Part shown: piece after piece, positions 10,880-21,206 of the stretch | Layout: every line of letters begins with the position of its first letter | How positions within the stretch are numbered: the stretch's first letter is position 1 | DNA from: Bradysia coprophila | Taxonomy: Eukaryota; Arthropoda; Insecta; Diptera; Sciaridae | DNA: 64,000 nt | Direction of reading: 5' to 3' | Assembly (NCBI RefSeq): GCF_014529535.1 | Contig: NW_023503374.1 | Coordinates: 6,696,001-6,760,000, forward strand | Made by a program: the position numbers and the translations under genes | The notes under the pieces: model-generated | Told to the model about the DNA's origin: nothing | The model's database searches: none | The model's input: the letters and a program-made list of their open reading frames with translations, nothing else

Positions 10880-13800
10880 CTGTAAACGGGAAGATAGTTT
10901 TCGTTTTTGTCGGTTTGTTTGTTAAATTTATTTTTTAACTGGAGTGGTCAGCACGAAAGTGTGTTACAGTAAATGCGAAAAAGAACGCAAAAGGAAGGAA
11001 ACACATTGAAATCAATCAGAATGTGTGCGGTGTTCGAATCGAATCTATTGGGTGGATGTAACGAGTTGAATTTATGAATGAGAGACGTCTCGAAAGGATA
11101 AACATTTTTCTTGGATTAGATTTTCTTGATGGAATGGTACAATGGTAAGTCTAAGCTCTAATTGTGTACTACAGTGACACACAAGTGGAATGTGTCGATG
11201 AATCCAAAGTAATGCAACAGAAAATTCTCAATGCTCTTAACGTGTTATTCAATTGTTGAAGTGGTGACTCACTGGTGTGTGGCAAATTTTGTCATTAGGT
11301 TTTTGCAAGGGCTAAAATACTGACTAAAGTTCCTATCTAATCTTGTTATCCTTGCAATGTTATTGGATTAGACAATTTCGCCACTACTTCACTGTGTCAA
11401 CTAATTAATGATCGACATTCCTACAGCTTCAGCCAGGGAATTTTGATCTCTGAGTTGATGTTGAAGCAAAGTCTAATATTTACAATAAACGACTAGCCGA
11501 CAATTTTTAGGCATGGTGCAATAGGACATCGCAAATGTAGCGCTGTGGTGTTTTTTGGTCACTGAAGTCGAAACTAAAGAAAAGGCGGAGCGAAAGTAAG
11601 TCAATTCATACCTTAACGCTGGACCAATAGCAAAGCCCAGACAAAAAGCGACGTCACCGAGTGCATACACACTGCCATAAACAGCTGAATGTCGAATGTC
11701 TACTAAATATCCCAATTCCGGCATCATGCACGAATCAACCATACCAATGGCAAAGCCCAGGCCAGCATTCGGTATGATCAGATGATAGATGGATGTGGCC
11801 ATTGGAATCTGTAAGAAAATTTTCAATTATTACTGAAAAAAGTTTTGAAAATTGAAAATTTTACTTACCAGCAACAAGCACAGCCCAATTATAACTAAAC
11901 CTAACAGTGCAGCCAGCCATCGTCCAATTTTGTGCCCGAGCGGCCCAAATAAATTCGTTCCAATCAAGTAACTAATTGAGGCCGGTAAAAAGGTGACTCC
12001 TTGTTCCCAACGACTTGAGCCCATATTGTCCATCATCCAGATCGGTAAGGAAGGTTCCAGCATCGCAATGCCCATATTGGCAAATGTTATGGCACCTAAG
12101 TGCACAGCAAAATTGGTATGAGCAACAGATTTCAATGAAAAAGATGAAAAAAGATCTTCAACATACCAGCAGCAATTAAAATGTATGGATCGCATACTAA
12201 GGCTTTCAATGATGGTGGTTCGGATTCTTGGACAACGATGGATGGTTGAAGCATAAACAGTTGTAGGACACCATCGCCAAGAGCTAGGGCAGATAATATG
12301 AGGAAAGGTGCTGATTTGCCAACAAATTCATACATAATTCCACCGAATGGCGGACCGATCAGAACACCTAAGGCTAAACCGCCCAAAGCGATACCCATTG
12401 CATTGCCTCGTTCCTGAAATGAACTTGAATGAAAAAATTTGCTAATTTATAACTGGGATAGATGAAAGTGGTACTTTGTCGTCTGTGTAACGGTCAGCTA
12501 ACATACCCATACCGGATACGGATGAACATGAGGAACCAATACCTTGGAGTGCTCGAGCAACGAATAGGACCCAATATGAACGGCCGAAAGCGAAAACTTG
12601 AAATTTATTTGGTTTTTAAATTGTTACATTTGATCGGTCACTGGTGAACGAAGAGGTTAGAGAGGACTTACTTATGGTGGACATGAACATAATGATAAAG
12701 CCAGCAAACATTGGAATACTGTAGCCAATCCTGAGGACAATTTTTTAATTTGAGTCCAATCGTGCTTTATGCACTGCAAACCCCTCGACCTTTGTTGGAG
12801 CCGAGGTGGGTCTACATGCAGAGTCCCTTTCAATGACAACACTTACTTGTGGGTCAAGGGTCCGACTATTGGATTAGCTAAAAGTTGAACGAATGCCTTG
12901 GATGCAAACATAAGTCCAACTTCGACCGTTTCACCAACCAATTCTTTATGTCGTTCCTCCAGTTCAGCATAATAACTCGCGTTCTCTACATCAATTCGGA
13001 TTTTAACATTTTTAAAATCGATTATAAGTTAGACGCGCCGGATAATACCTGCTGATAAAGTTGTGGTCTCCATGCCATCAGTCGGTCTTGAACTTAATGG
13101 CGATGGTGTCGTCAATGGTGTTCTGGGAAAACTATCTAATGGTGCGTCTGGATGGTTTATGTCGTACAGGAACTCTGGGATGATTGGAACTGAAAGGAAA
13201 TAACAATTTGACGTTGAGAAAATTGGATTTGAACATTTTGATTTATTCAATGAACGAATGTAGTCGCACGACTTTGAAATTGTGATTGATATGAACACAA
13301 CATTGATATACCTTCCAGCAACTTAGCCGTACAGACATTGAGTGCTTTGAACTTCATAAGATTTCCAAGTAAAACACCGAAAACTTTTGAAACTCAGCAC
13401 ACAAATTTTCAGTTACTAAAAAGGGTTTCAATTTACACTGATGTAATTTTCATGGAAAATTGTATGCTATAGCCCTCTGTAATAGAGGAGTTTTGTATAC
13501 CCGACCGTCGTCGTGATGATATAAATTACACAGCGTCGACAATGTAATAACTTGGGTGTATTACGTAAAATGAAACGGTGACGATGATAGGCAATTAAAT
13601 TTGTCGTTCATTTAAGATGGAAAATTGCAATTGCTTGTCCATTAGTAGACAATTCAGGGTACCTCTTCTCGGATGAGTATAATTACCTTAAATATTAAGT
13701 TAGTTTAGGTAAAATGGACTTGAGAGGAAAATATAATGCCGAGAGAAATATTAATATCTTCTTCCATCATGCATACGGACAGGAGGATACATATAGACAT

Positions 13801-16800
13801 CATATTTGGTAGATAGATGAATAACCAGCACGAAACTAACAAGATTGCTTCAGTTAATTGAATTTTCTGTAATTACAACGAGAGTTCAATTTGACCCAAT
13901 TTAATTAAACAGAACGAAACTGCAAATTTTAGCTTATTGTTCAAGTTCATGCTGTTGAAAATTATGCTGTTGCAAGTTTTTGAATTTACGCCATTCCACA
14001 AATTGATGTAGAACCTCAATATTGTGTCATATTCGAAAATAGTGTATACCGTTTTCTGATGAGTTATAATCACTCATCACATTCTATTCAATTTAAGAAG
14101 ATCGTCTTCCGCTTATGATAATATTACTGTACACATAGTGGTTGTGTTGGATGTTTTTAATTTCACTTAATGAAACTCGGCAGACCAATTTATTCATTCG
14201 TGTTTAGAGCTCGACTCTCTAAATCCAATTTCAGAGATTGAATTTTGAAATTGGTTGGAAATTCAATTTTTTTTTGTCTAACCCACTAAATTAAGGAACG
14301 AGTGCAATGTGACTTTCAGTTCAAAAAACATTTTATTTCTACTTAATTACGGTACGACGGCACACATTTTAAGTATGAATTCAAGCTGTAATCAAAGAAT
14401 GTTTTCTATAAACAAACATCTCAAACATATTGCGGGTCTAATTAAACCTGTCACAAACGCCAAGCATATTAACCTGTCACATACGGCAATTCATCTTATC
14501 GATAACGACGACGAAAATAATGACAGGCTCTAGGTAATATGGTCCTTTATACATAAAATACATAAAGTACAAGATTTGAAATCAACAGGTTGAAAATACT
14601 TTGACTGACTCTGATGTAACAGACCCGATAATAATCCTGGTAATATGCTTGCCGCCTGTAACAGGTTAACAGTTTTACTATGTGATCTATTACTTCATTT
14701 GATCGAAGATTTTCAGAGATTTATTTCAGAAATCTTTTACTTCCTTTATTTTGAACATGTCTTTTGCTAAGACCTCATCGGTCAGAGCTTGTCGTTAAGT
14801 ATTGCTGTCGTTGTCGATAACAGATGTGAGCCGTCTGTGACAGGTTAAAATGTTGTGACATAGCACTTCCAAGCGCTGACAAAGGAAAAAATTGGGATCT
14901 CTATCGTACAGACAGCACATGCAACTTTGTATACATGTTTTCGCGAAAAAGACTCCAAATCTTACATCTCTCATTTAAGTGTTCATGCTTGGACCTAAAG
15001 TGCTGTGGTTGTGGTGATACCAATAAGTCTAATGGCTTACTGCTTAAATGTAGGTTTGTTTCGCACAAACAATGTCCAAGATAGGAACCGTACGGCCTTC
15101 TTTGCTTAGTTAGTTGGACCAATTCAAAGTTATGATGTGCCTTTGGCTCGGTACATCACTTCCAAATCATCAAAATAAACATTTAAGACAGAGGTCAACG
15201 CACTTCAAGCAAAAGTGCTTTTAATGACAGCTGCCAAATAGAGTACTATTTTATATGAAATTTTATCCGCACACTTTTTACAGTGTAAAATTTTGTATGG
15301 AGCACTGTCAAGTTTCAGTACCCTATTTAGCGTACCACTTTTGCTTGAAGTGCGTTGCAGAAGTGCATAACCTACTATTAACTGGTCTCTATATCCGGAC
15401 TCAAGATTGGACTAATTACAGACGTAATTCATCTGTGAACCAACCAGAAGCGTGTTTTACACACCAAACTCTTTCGTATTGTCAATTTAAAATTGAAGTT
15501 AATAGCGTACCCGGTTGGGAATTTACGAAAGAAATTCAAAGTTTTTTTTCATGGTAATGTCAATAATATCCCCTAGCAGCTCGTTCATTGGTATGTATAC
15601 AGCCCGAAAGCGAAAGCAAAAAACAGTTACCTCAGTTTGAATAAGTCGATGGGAAAAAATAAGATTAATAAATGCAAAATTGAAGCACTAATAAAAATCA
15701 ATCTGTCCAGTGAGTCCTTTTTTCATTTTAAATCACTTTATATGGAATAGATAAATGGGTGTACTGGTACTAACATCCCTTTTCTGCATAAATTTCCTCT
15801 CAAAATATTTATGGTCTTCCATAAATCAAATCGCACGGATGGGGCACTAAATAAAAAATCATTCACAGTTAATCTTATCGCCATTGTGGAGAGGAGATTC
15901 ATCTGACTTGTTAATATTGTTTCTTATACTCTCCAGAGGGGTGAATAAAAATCAATTCAATCCAATATGAATAGTCGAAACGGAGAAAAGAATGTGAGGT
16001 AAAAACATCTCGAGAAGGTGGACGAGTTCGGGAAGATACATAAAATAAAACAACGATGGATGTTAAGATGAATAGATCGTGGTCACTGGGGATGAGTTTT
16101 TTTTTTTTTGCTTTCGTTAAATAAAACATGACTTCTGTTTGGCTGTGTTATGTTCGATGTTATAAAGGTAAAAATCATGCGATAAAAGAATTGAAAGGGA
16201 CTTGATGGAATGAGTTGTGTATCTTTTCCGTCTTTATACATTTTAGATGTATTGTAGTTGGTGCTGGTGGAGAGTATGCTGGCAAATATGTATACACGTC
16301 GACAAATATATAAATAGTGAAGCGTTTCACATTATGTGTGTAAATAGATAAATAGAGGAAAAGAGATTTCATTTTCATCTATAAGTGGGCTACAAAATTA
16401 CTTATGCGGCTGTCTAGTGTACACTCCATATACCATAACAATTTTATGTTCTGTTTGTGCATATTGTATATATATACCTAACGGCTACTCTACAGATAGT
16501 TTTTAAGACAACAATTTCGATAAGTGGTCGACGCTATAAATTATCCCCTTTTTTTCATGTTTATCTCATTTTCATTCATTGGCATTATCTTTTAGTCATT
16601 CAGTTGAGGGAGAGCAAAAGAAAAACACTGTACACTCGATGTTGGTGTGTACCTATACAAACATCTAAATGGAGCGGAGGTATATCTATTCCAATTTGAA
16701 CACTTCAAATGGATTGGAATGAGAAGTGTTCGTTCTGGTGTAATTTGATCGTGGATTTAAGTAGCTACATAAAATTCACCACCCCATATCCACATAACAA

Positions 16801-19206
16801 CATGGTAAATGTGCTATCAAAAAGAATGTTAAACACACTGATTGAATGTATATTGGGATACATTTGATATTGAGATTGAGGAGGTATAAGTGATGGAATA
16901 GAGAGTGTAGAAGACTATGAACGATAGAAATGACTTTGGTTTTGTATAATGTTTGCATTTAAATATGTCGTTGGGAATAGATTTATATTTTATGCGTAAT
17001 AATATTAAGTGAATCGAATGGCTGTCTCGTGGCGTACATTAGTTTTGGGGGTAATGGAAAATTAGCAAACGAAACACATATCTGATTTGTAGGGATACTT
17101 TTGCATGAAGCGTGAATGGTTGCATTGAGTAACTTTAATGTTTAAAAGATGTTCAGCCTCTAAGATAGATAAAATTCGCTCTACGTGTGGTTCTACAAGC
17201 TCCAGAAAGGTTTTCTGGATAGAAATACAATTTTACCAATTCTAGTCCAATCTCTGCAATTTATCAATTTAGAAAAACAAAAAAGTTTAAAAGGTGTTCG
17301 GGAGTCACGTTAATCCGGTTTTCTAGACTGAACTTGTTATTGGCCGTAAAATACTGTTAGTCTGGTATCTACTTTGAATTTATTGACAACATCCGTTAAA
17401 TCTACGCGGAAAGACAAAGAATTTTTGATTAGTCCTTTTGATAATGACATCCTGCTGGGGAAAAATAATCCTGGAATCGGTCAGTACTTGAACAAAAAAA
17501 TAAACTTGCTAAATAGACAACTTAATAGTTCGCATAGTTCTAGATACCTTTAAAAGGTATTGATTGTACATAGAGGCGTCTGTAGGACAGGACAAAGTTT
17601 GAAATAGTCAGAACAGAAATATTTTTATTTTAATTAAAAAAGATTCGAATTAACAAGCGAAGCCAACCAAGCCACCCTCATCGTGTGTTCCTGATAGCCA
17701 AGATTTATAAAGCAACAATTCGGCATCGTTCGTTTTATGCTAATTACACATCATGCATTAAATCAGCACGCTATTATGCTGCTTTCCTCAATTACAGAAA
17801 TTTTCCCCAAGAATTATTCTGCCTGAAATTAAATTGCTGAACGAGAATGAAAAGCCCTATTAGTTCCTCTCAACTAGTCATGACTTTTTAAGGAGGAAAT
17901 CAACAGGCATATAAAAGAGAGTGCATTTCAAATGTTTATACAATAAGTAAAGTTTTCGTTTCGAAAAACTTATTCGACACATAGCGCACACAAAGCAGCC
18001 GAAATTCCTTTAAAACTTATTTTTCCCGGGAATATAGTGGCAGAAGAAACGATACGAAACTTTTATGGTTTTTTTTCTCCCTTTCTCTTTGTTATACACT
18101 CTTTCTGTTTGAAAAATCTTTATTTTATCTAACTTTTGTTCTTTTTCTGTGGCAAAACTAAATCTTTTCTCGGATTTGTTACATACGAGAAAAGTGGTTT
18201 TATGAAACATTTCATCCACTTTACAATCTATATGTATACTTAGAGGCATCCAAGTCAATGTCGAAAAATTTCACAATGCTTATTTATGTCTATAAAGGAC
18301 GAACATTATTCACAAAAGGAAGGAAAATCTTTTTGAATGAGTACACACTTAAGACGTAGCTTCCTTTGTGGCATCAACAATCATATCGACAATGTTGAGT
18401 CAACAGATGAAATATTATGGGCTTAAATACGCACTATTGTCAGAAAGACGCATAGACCCAATCAGTAATAGATCGTTGTAGAAAATCGTTCTTCAGGTGT
18501 TAGTTAGCGAATGAGCTGTGAGTTAGACTGGTAAATCATTTACCCGAATACTGAAGCTAAAATGCTGTCATGAATTCATTGTTGGGTTGGGTTTGTAAAC
18601 AGAGACTCGCAAGTCGCAAGGGTCTCATACTATTTATTTAATAAGGTATGACGAATGGATGACGGTACAGCAGCTTTCTTTTATGTCACAGTGATGTGTC
18701 TGACCTGGGTGGTATTTGAAAAATTAGGTCCGTAAGCACAGAAACCTCCTCTCATTGTCATTGTCTCCATGTCGAACAGTCCTAAACTCGCCGCTGGCTA
18801 TAATTTTTTTTGGGACACAGACACAGCTACTTTTTTGAAAGTCTACAGTAATTGGAACGCAATCTCAAAAGTTTTTAAATTTTTTACGGGTTAACGAGTT
18901 AAAGAAGATTAAACACATAGATGAGGTGTAGAATCCGTGCATTAGAAAAATCTCTCGACCCCTTTACCAACTAGATCTGTTAACCGATCTCGAAATTCAT
19001 ACTAAATCATTAGCTCAAATAAATCATAACTTACCGACGACGGTCAATAGCATATTGTCGAGCAGCAAAGCAATAGCCACAATGACTAGGACCAGACGTC
19101 TGGATCCTCTCCATCGTATCATCCATGACTTTGCAGCTTGCCATGACGACCCTTTGTTGTTGGGATCTGTCTGCGAACCGGGTCCTCCTGGGTCAGTCGA
19201 TTGCAT
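10639..19206 (-). CDS. Vmat: Vesicular monoamine transporter (VMAT), nine coding exons
   Basis: A 12-TM major-facilitator H+/monoamine antiporter of the SLC18 family that loads dopamine, serotonin, octopamine/tyramine or histamine into secretory vesicles. Exons, 5' to 3': 19206-19035, 13189-13049, 12985-12847, 12730-12672, 12596-12475, 12413-12167, 12095-11869, 11808-11612, 10879-10639. All junctions are GT-AG with matching phases and sum to 1545 nt (514 aa), the usual SLC18 length. Charged membrane residues known from vertebrate VMAT2 are present: Asp50 in TM1, Lys134 in TM2, Asp394 in TM10 and Asp421 in TM11, the last two 27 residues apart as in VMAT2. The TM1-TM2 luminal loop has one N-glycosylation site (Asn106). 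The start ATG follows an in-frame TGA 6 nt upstream, behind a pyrimidine-rich CAG acceptor at about 19229, so at least one 5' noncoding exon lies at higher coordinates. Confidence 0.95.
11612..11808 (-). CDS. Vmat: VMAT exon 8: TM10 and TM11
   Basis: Residues 370-434, starting [18 protein letters not shown]10 has [20 protein letters not shown] (Asp394) and TM11 has [19 protein letters not shown] (Asp421). The donor GTATGA at 11611 is not a perfect consensus; reading through it gives 46 further codons before a stop at 11473. Confidence 0.93.
11869..12095 (-). CDS. Vmat: VMAT exon 7: TM7 to TM9
   Basis: Residues 294-369, with [38 protein letters not shown] and [17 protein letters not shown]. 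The acceptor is CACTTAG, the donor GTAAGT, ending between codons. Confidence 0.94.
12167..12413 (-). CDS. Vmat: VMAT exon 6: TM5 and TM6
   Basis: Starts [12 protein letters not shown], contains the family signature [15 protein letters not shown] and TM6 [19 protein letters not shown], then a hydrophilic loop ending DPYILIAA. The donor GTATGT is in phase 1. Confidence 0.94.
12475..12596 (-). CDS. Vmat: VMAT exon 5: TM4 and following loop
   Basis: Residues 171-211, [20 protein letters not shown] then [17 protein letters not shown]. The acceptor is weak (TTTCAAG); the donor is GTACCA. The family motif continues directly into ERGNAMG of exon 6. Confidence 0.92.
12672..12730 (-). CDS. Vmat: VMAT exon 4: TM3 (59 nt)
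   Basis: A small exon reading [19 protein letters not shown]. The acceptor CCTCAG and donor GTAAGT fix both ends, and the phases match exons 3 and 5. Too short to be found by an ORF scan. Confidence 0.92.
12847..12985 (-). CDS. Vmat: VMAT exon 3: rest of the loop and TM2
   Basis: Residues about 105-150, starting ENASYYAEL with an N-A-S glycosylation site, then TM2 with [17 protein letters not shown] carrying Lys134, and PLTHK at the end. The donor is GTAAGT; the last codon is split AA|G. Confidence 0.93.
13049..13189 (-). CDS. Vmat: VMAT exon 2: end of TM1 and first half of the luminal loop
   Basis: Encodes [16 protein letters not shown], the strongly conserved end of TM1, followed by a Ser/Thr/Pro-rich loop ([13 protein letters not shown]). 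The acceptor is TTTCCTTTCAG, the donor GTATTA. Entered in phase 1 and left in phase 1. Confidence 0.93.
14469..14847. mobile_element. TTAA-flanked inverted-repeat element in VMAT intron 1
   Basis: Left end TTAACCTGTCACATACGGC (14469) and right end GCCGTCTGTGACAGGTTAA (ending 14847) are inverted copies. Matching resumes further in at TATCGATAACGACGAC and GTCGTTGTCGATAAC. TTAA at both outer edges is the target site of piggyBac elements. Extra copies of the CCTGTCACA-type end lie at 14446 (direct) and 14655 (inverted), suggesting nested or repeated ends. No coding capacity. Confidence 0.55.
15196..15357. mobile_element. Small inverted-repeat element in VMAT intron 1
   Basis: CAACGCACTTCAAGCAAAAG (15196) is matched by its complement ending at 15357, giving 22-bp near-perfect TIRs around about 118 bp of noncoding sequence. 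No target-site duplication was recognised. Confidence 0.6.
19035..19206 (-). CDS. Vmat: VMAT exon 1 (coding part): N-terminus and TM1
   Basis: Encodes residues 1-57. A hydrophilic cytosolic N-terminus is followed by basic residues (RWRGSRR) and TM1 with [11 protein letters not shown], where Asp50 is the substrate-contact aspartate position of the family. The donor GTAAGT starts at 19034; the exon ends in phase 1. Confidence 0.93.
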
Positions 19207-19228
19207 TGTTCAGCACCAAGATTTTACT

Positions 19229-20645
19229 GGAAAATTGAAAGGGAAAAAAATTGAAAATTAAAATTATTTATTCGATTTGACATTTCTGAAATTGGTCATC
19301 ATTTACAAAAGCTATTAATCGAATCATGAATTTTATTTGACGGAAAGGGAGCTGCGACAATAATAACAGAATTGTATAATTGAATTTTCCTACCCTACAA
19401 ATGAAAATCTAGCGTGGAAGTGGAAGAGTGTTTCAAATGAATATATATGTCGTGGGTACAATATTGTACGTATATTCGAGAAGTCTTATGCAAATAATGT
19501 ATTCAAGATAAAAGAAAAATTAGTCAAAAGAAAAGAAAATGTTCCATGAAAATTGAGTTACTTGCGCGTCAAATGTAAAAGGCATACCCATTTTAGAGCG
19601 ATACGTAAGTTCGTTTAGTCAATTCAAAATAGACGTATATAATAAGAGAGACACATACACACCATTCTAATGCTGAAAAAGTGTTGATGGATGCAACGTT
19701 ATATAATTTAGCGATGTATTATGATATATAGGGCTCGATAAATGAATTTTCTTTTGTGATGTAATGTGCTGTATGTAAATGGTACGTCGATATTTTATAG
19801 AAATTTTTAAGAGTGAAGAATTCTTTTTGCTTTCTATTCTAAAAATATTATGAATGAAAGACCCAATTTACCATCAATTGGCACAAAGTGAGAACATATG
19901 GAATCATTTTGCGACTTTTATTTTTATGAATCGAATAAAATCATCCAATTCAATTTTTCTACACATTTCGTTTGTGATTTAATGTTGAGAAAAGAAAAAC
20001 GATGAACAAGAAGTCAGATCAGTGAATTTACGCCATGCTTAACATTGTGTTAAATTGTTATTTTATTCGAATGTAGTCAATTTATTCAACGGAAAATCAT
20101 TTTGGTGATAAAGTTTTCATCGTTTCGTTGAACTAGAGGTTACCACAGTGAAGAAATGATTTAGAGATAAGACATTTTGCTATGTGGCATACACATAAAC
20201 AATCATACTGACTTGGTACGATTACATCTTTGTTCTGACTGAAAATTGTGAAAAACGTCTTTCTATGACCATCTGCTGAACATTTTTAATTTCTGAGAAA
20301 TCATCTTATATTTATAGAAACTACAAAAATAAACCTCTAATTGATGAAGATATAAATGAATGGTCAACAAATGAAGTAAAAGATTTTGTATGAAACACTT
20401 AACAAAAGGAGTAACAGAATCAATGATTTACACAGTCATATGGTAGGACAAGCAGTGTTACCTCGATGAGAGATGTCTATAATTTAGCAGGACTTTCTCT
20501 TCGGTTGGAGTTATCAGTGCTTGGTGCTTGGTACAAATGAGCATCAAATCCGTGTCGTAAAACAATTAAATTCAATGAAAATGGTTCGAAAAACCGATGA
20601 TTACTGACTCCAATCAAATTTTCAATTTTAAACAAATTTGCGTCT
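19229..20645. other. Upstream region of VMAT, no supported feature
   Basis: AT-rich DNA just upstream of the first coding exon. It probably continues a 5' UTR intron, since a good acceptor precedes the coding exon, but no 5' exon or promoter could be recognised. Confidence 0.4.
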
Positions 20646-20654
20646 AGGTTTGCT

Positions 20655-21197
20655 ACCAACGTTACAATAGTTCTACGAACTTGACCTCAGGAAATGTATT
20701 AGAAGTAGTCATTACATTGACCGAGCAAAACAACCGAGGATCTACAATTACATTTATCACTTCGCGACACAATCACTCCTGAGTCGAAGATATAATTCCA
20801 AGCTGTTTTTTTTCTTGCATCAAAAAAAAATCCAAGCAAAATTACAAAGAGAAAAAGAATGGAACTATTGTAACGTAGCATATATGCAGGGTGAAGAGAG
20901 TAACATTTACAAGAAAAAACAAGAAAAAAATTTACAACTAAAACAGTGGAACTATTGTATCGCTGCAACGTGAAGAAAGTTCCACTATTTTTAGTTCCAC
21001 AAATAAAGTCTGACTAAAAATAGTGGAACTATCTTCACCTTGCATATATGCAGCGTTACAATAGTTCCACCTTTTCGAGTTAGAAATTCTAGATATCCAG
21101 GACTCTGAATTCTAGAAAGTGAAACTATATATGCAACGTGAAGAGAGTTCCACGAAAAAAGTGAAACTAAAAAAAGTGGAACTATTGTAACGTTGGT
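20655..21197. mobile_element. 543-bp DNA element with 9-bp TSD and internal repeated palindromes
   Basis: Ends ACCAACGTTACAATAGTT and its complement (ending 21197) form TIRs of about 20 bp. AGGTTTGCT occurs on both sides (20646-20654 and 21198-21206), a 9-bp target-site duplication. Inside, the terminal motif GGAACTATTGTAACG recurs several times in both orientations (about 20865, 20948, 21050, 21177), and larger inverted blocks pair 20865-20900 with 21033-21069. A 9-bp TSD points to Mutator-like transposition (inference). Noncoding. Confidence 0.75.
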
Positions 21198-21206
21198 AGG
21201 TTTGCT

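Larger units (their letters stand above)
13190..19034 (-). other. VMAT intron 1 (5.8 kb)
   Basis: Separates TM1 from the rest of the transporter, while the other introns are 58-732 bp. Apart from two inverted-repeat elements (14469-14847 and 15196-15357) it is AT-rich sequence without a recognised exon. Its size makes it a plausible site for neuronal enhancers, but no specific site is claimed. Confidence 0.8.

Noticed and set aside
10625..10925. Plus-strand open frames of 86 and 68 codons
   Set aside because: Antisense to VMAT exon 9; no independent support.
12462..12647. Plus-strand open frame of 61 codons
   Set aside because: It overlaps VMAT exon 5 on the opposite strand, which has conserved protein sequence and splice sites.
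20699..20968. 89-codon minus-strand frame with hydrophobic stretches and repeated RYNSS
   Set aside because: The repeated residues come from the repeated terminal motif of the 20655-21197 element; not a protein-coding gene.
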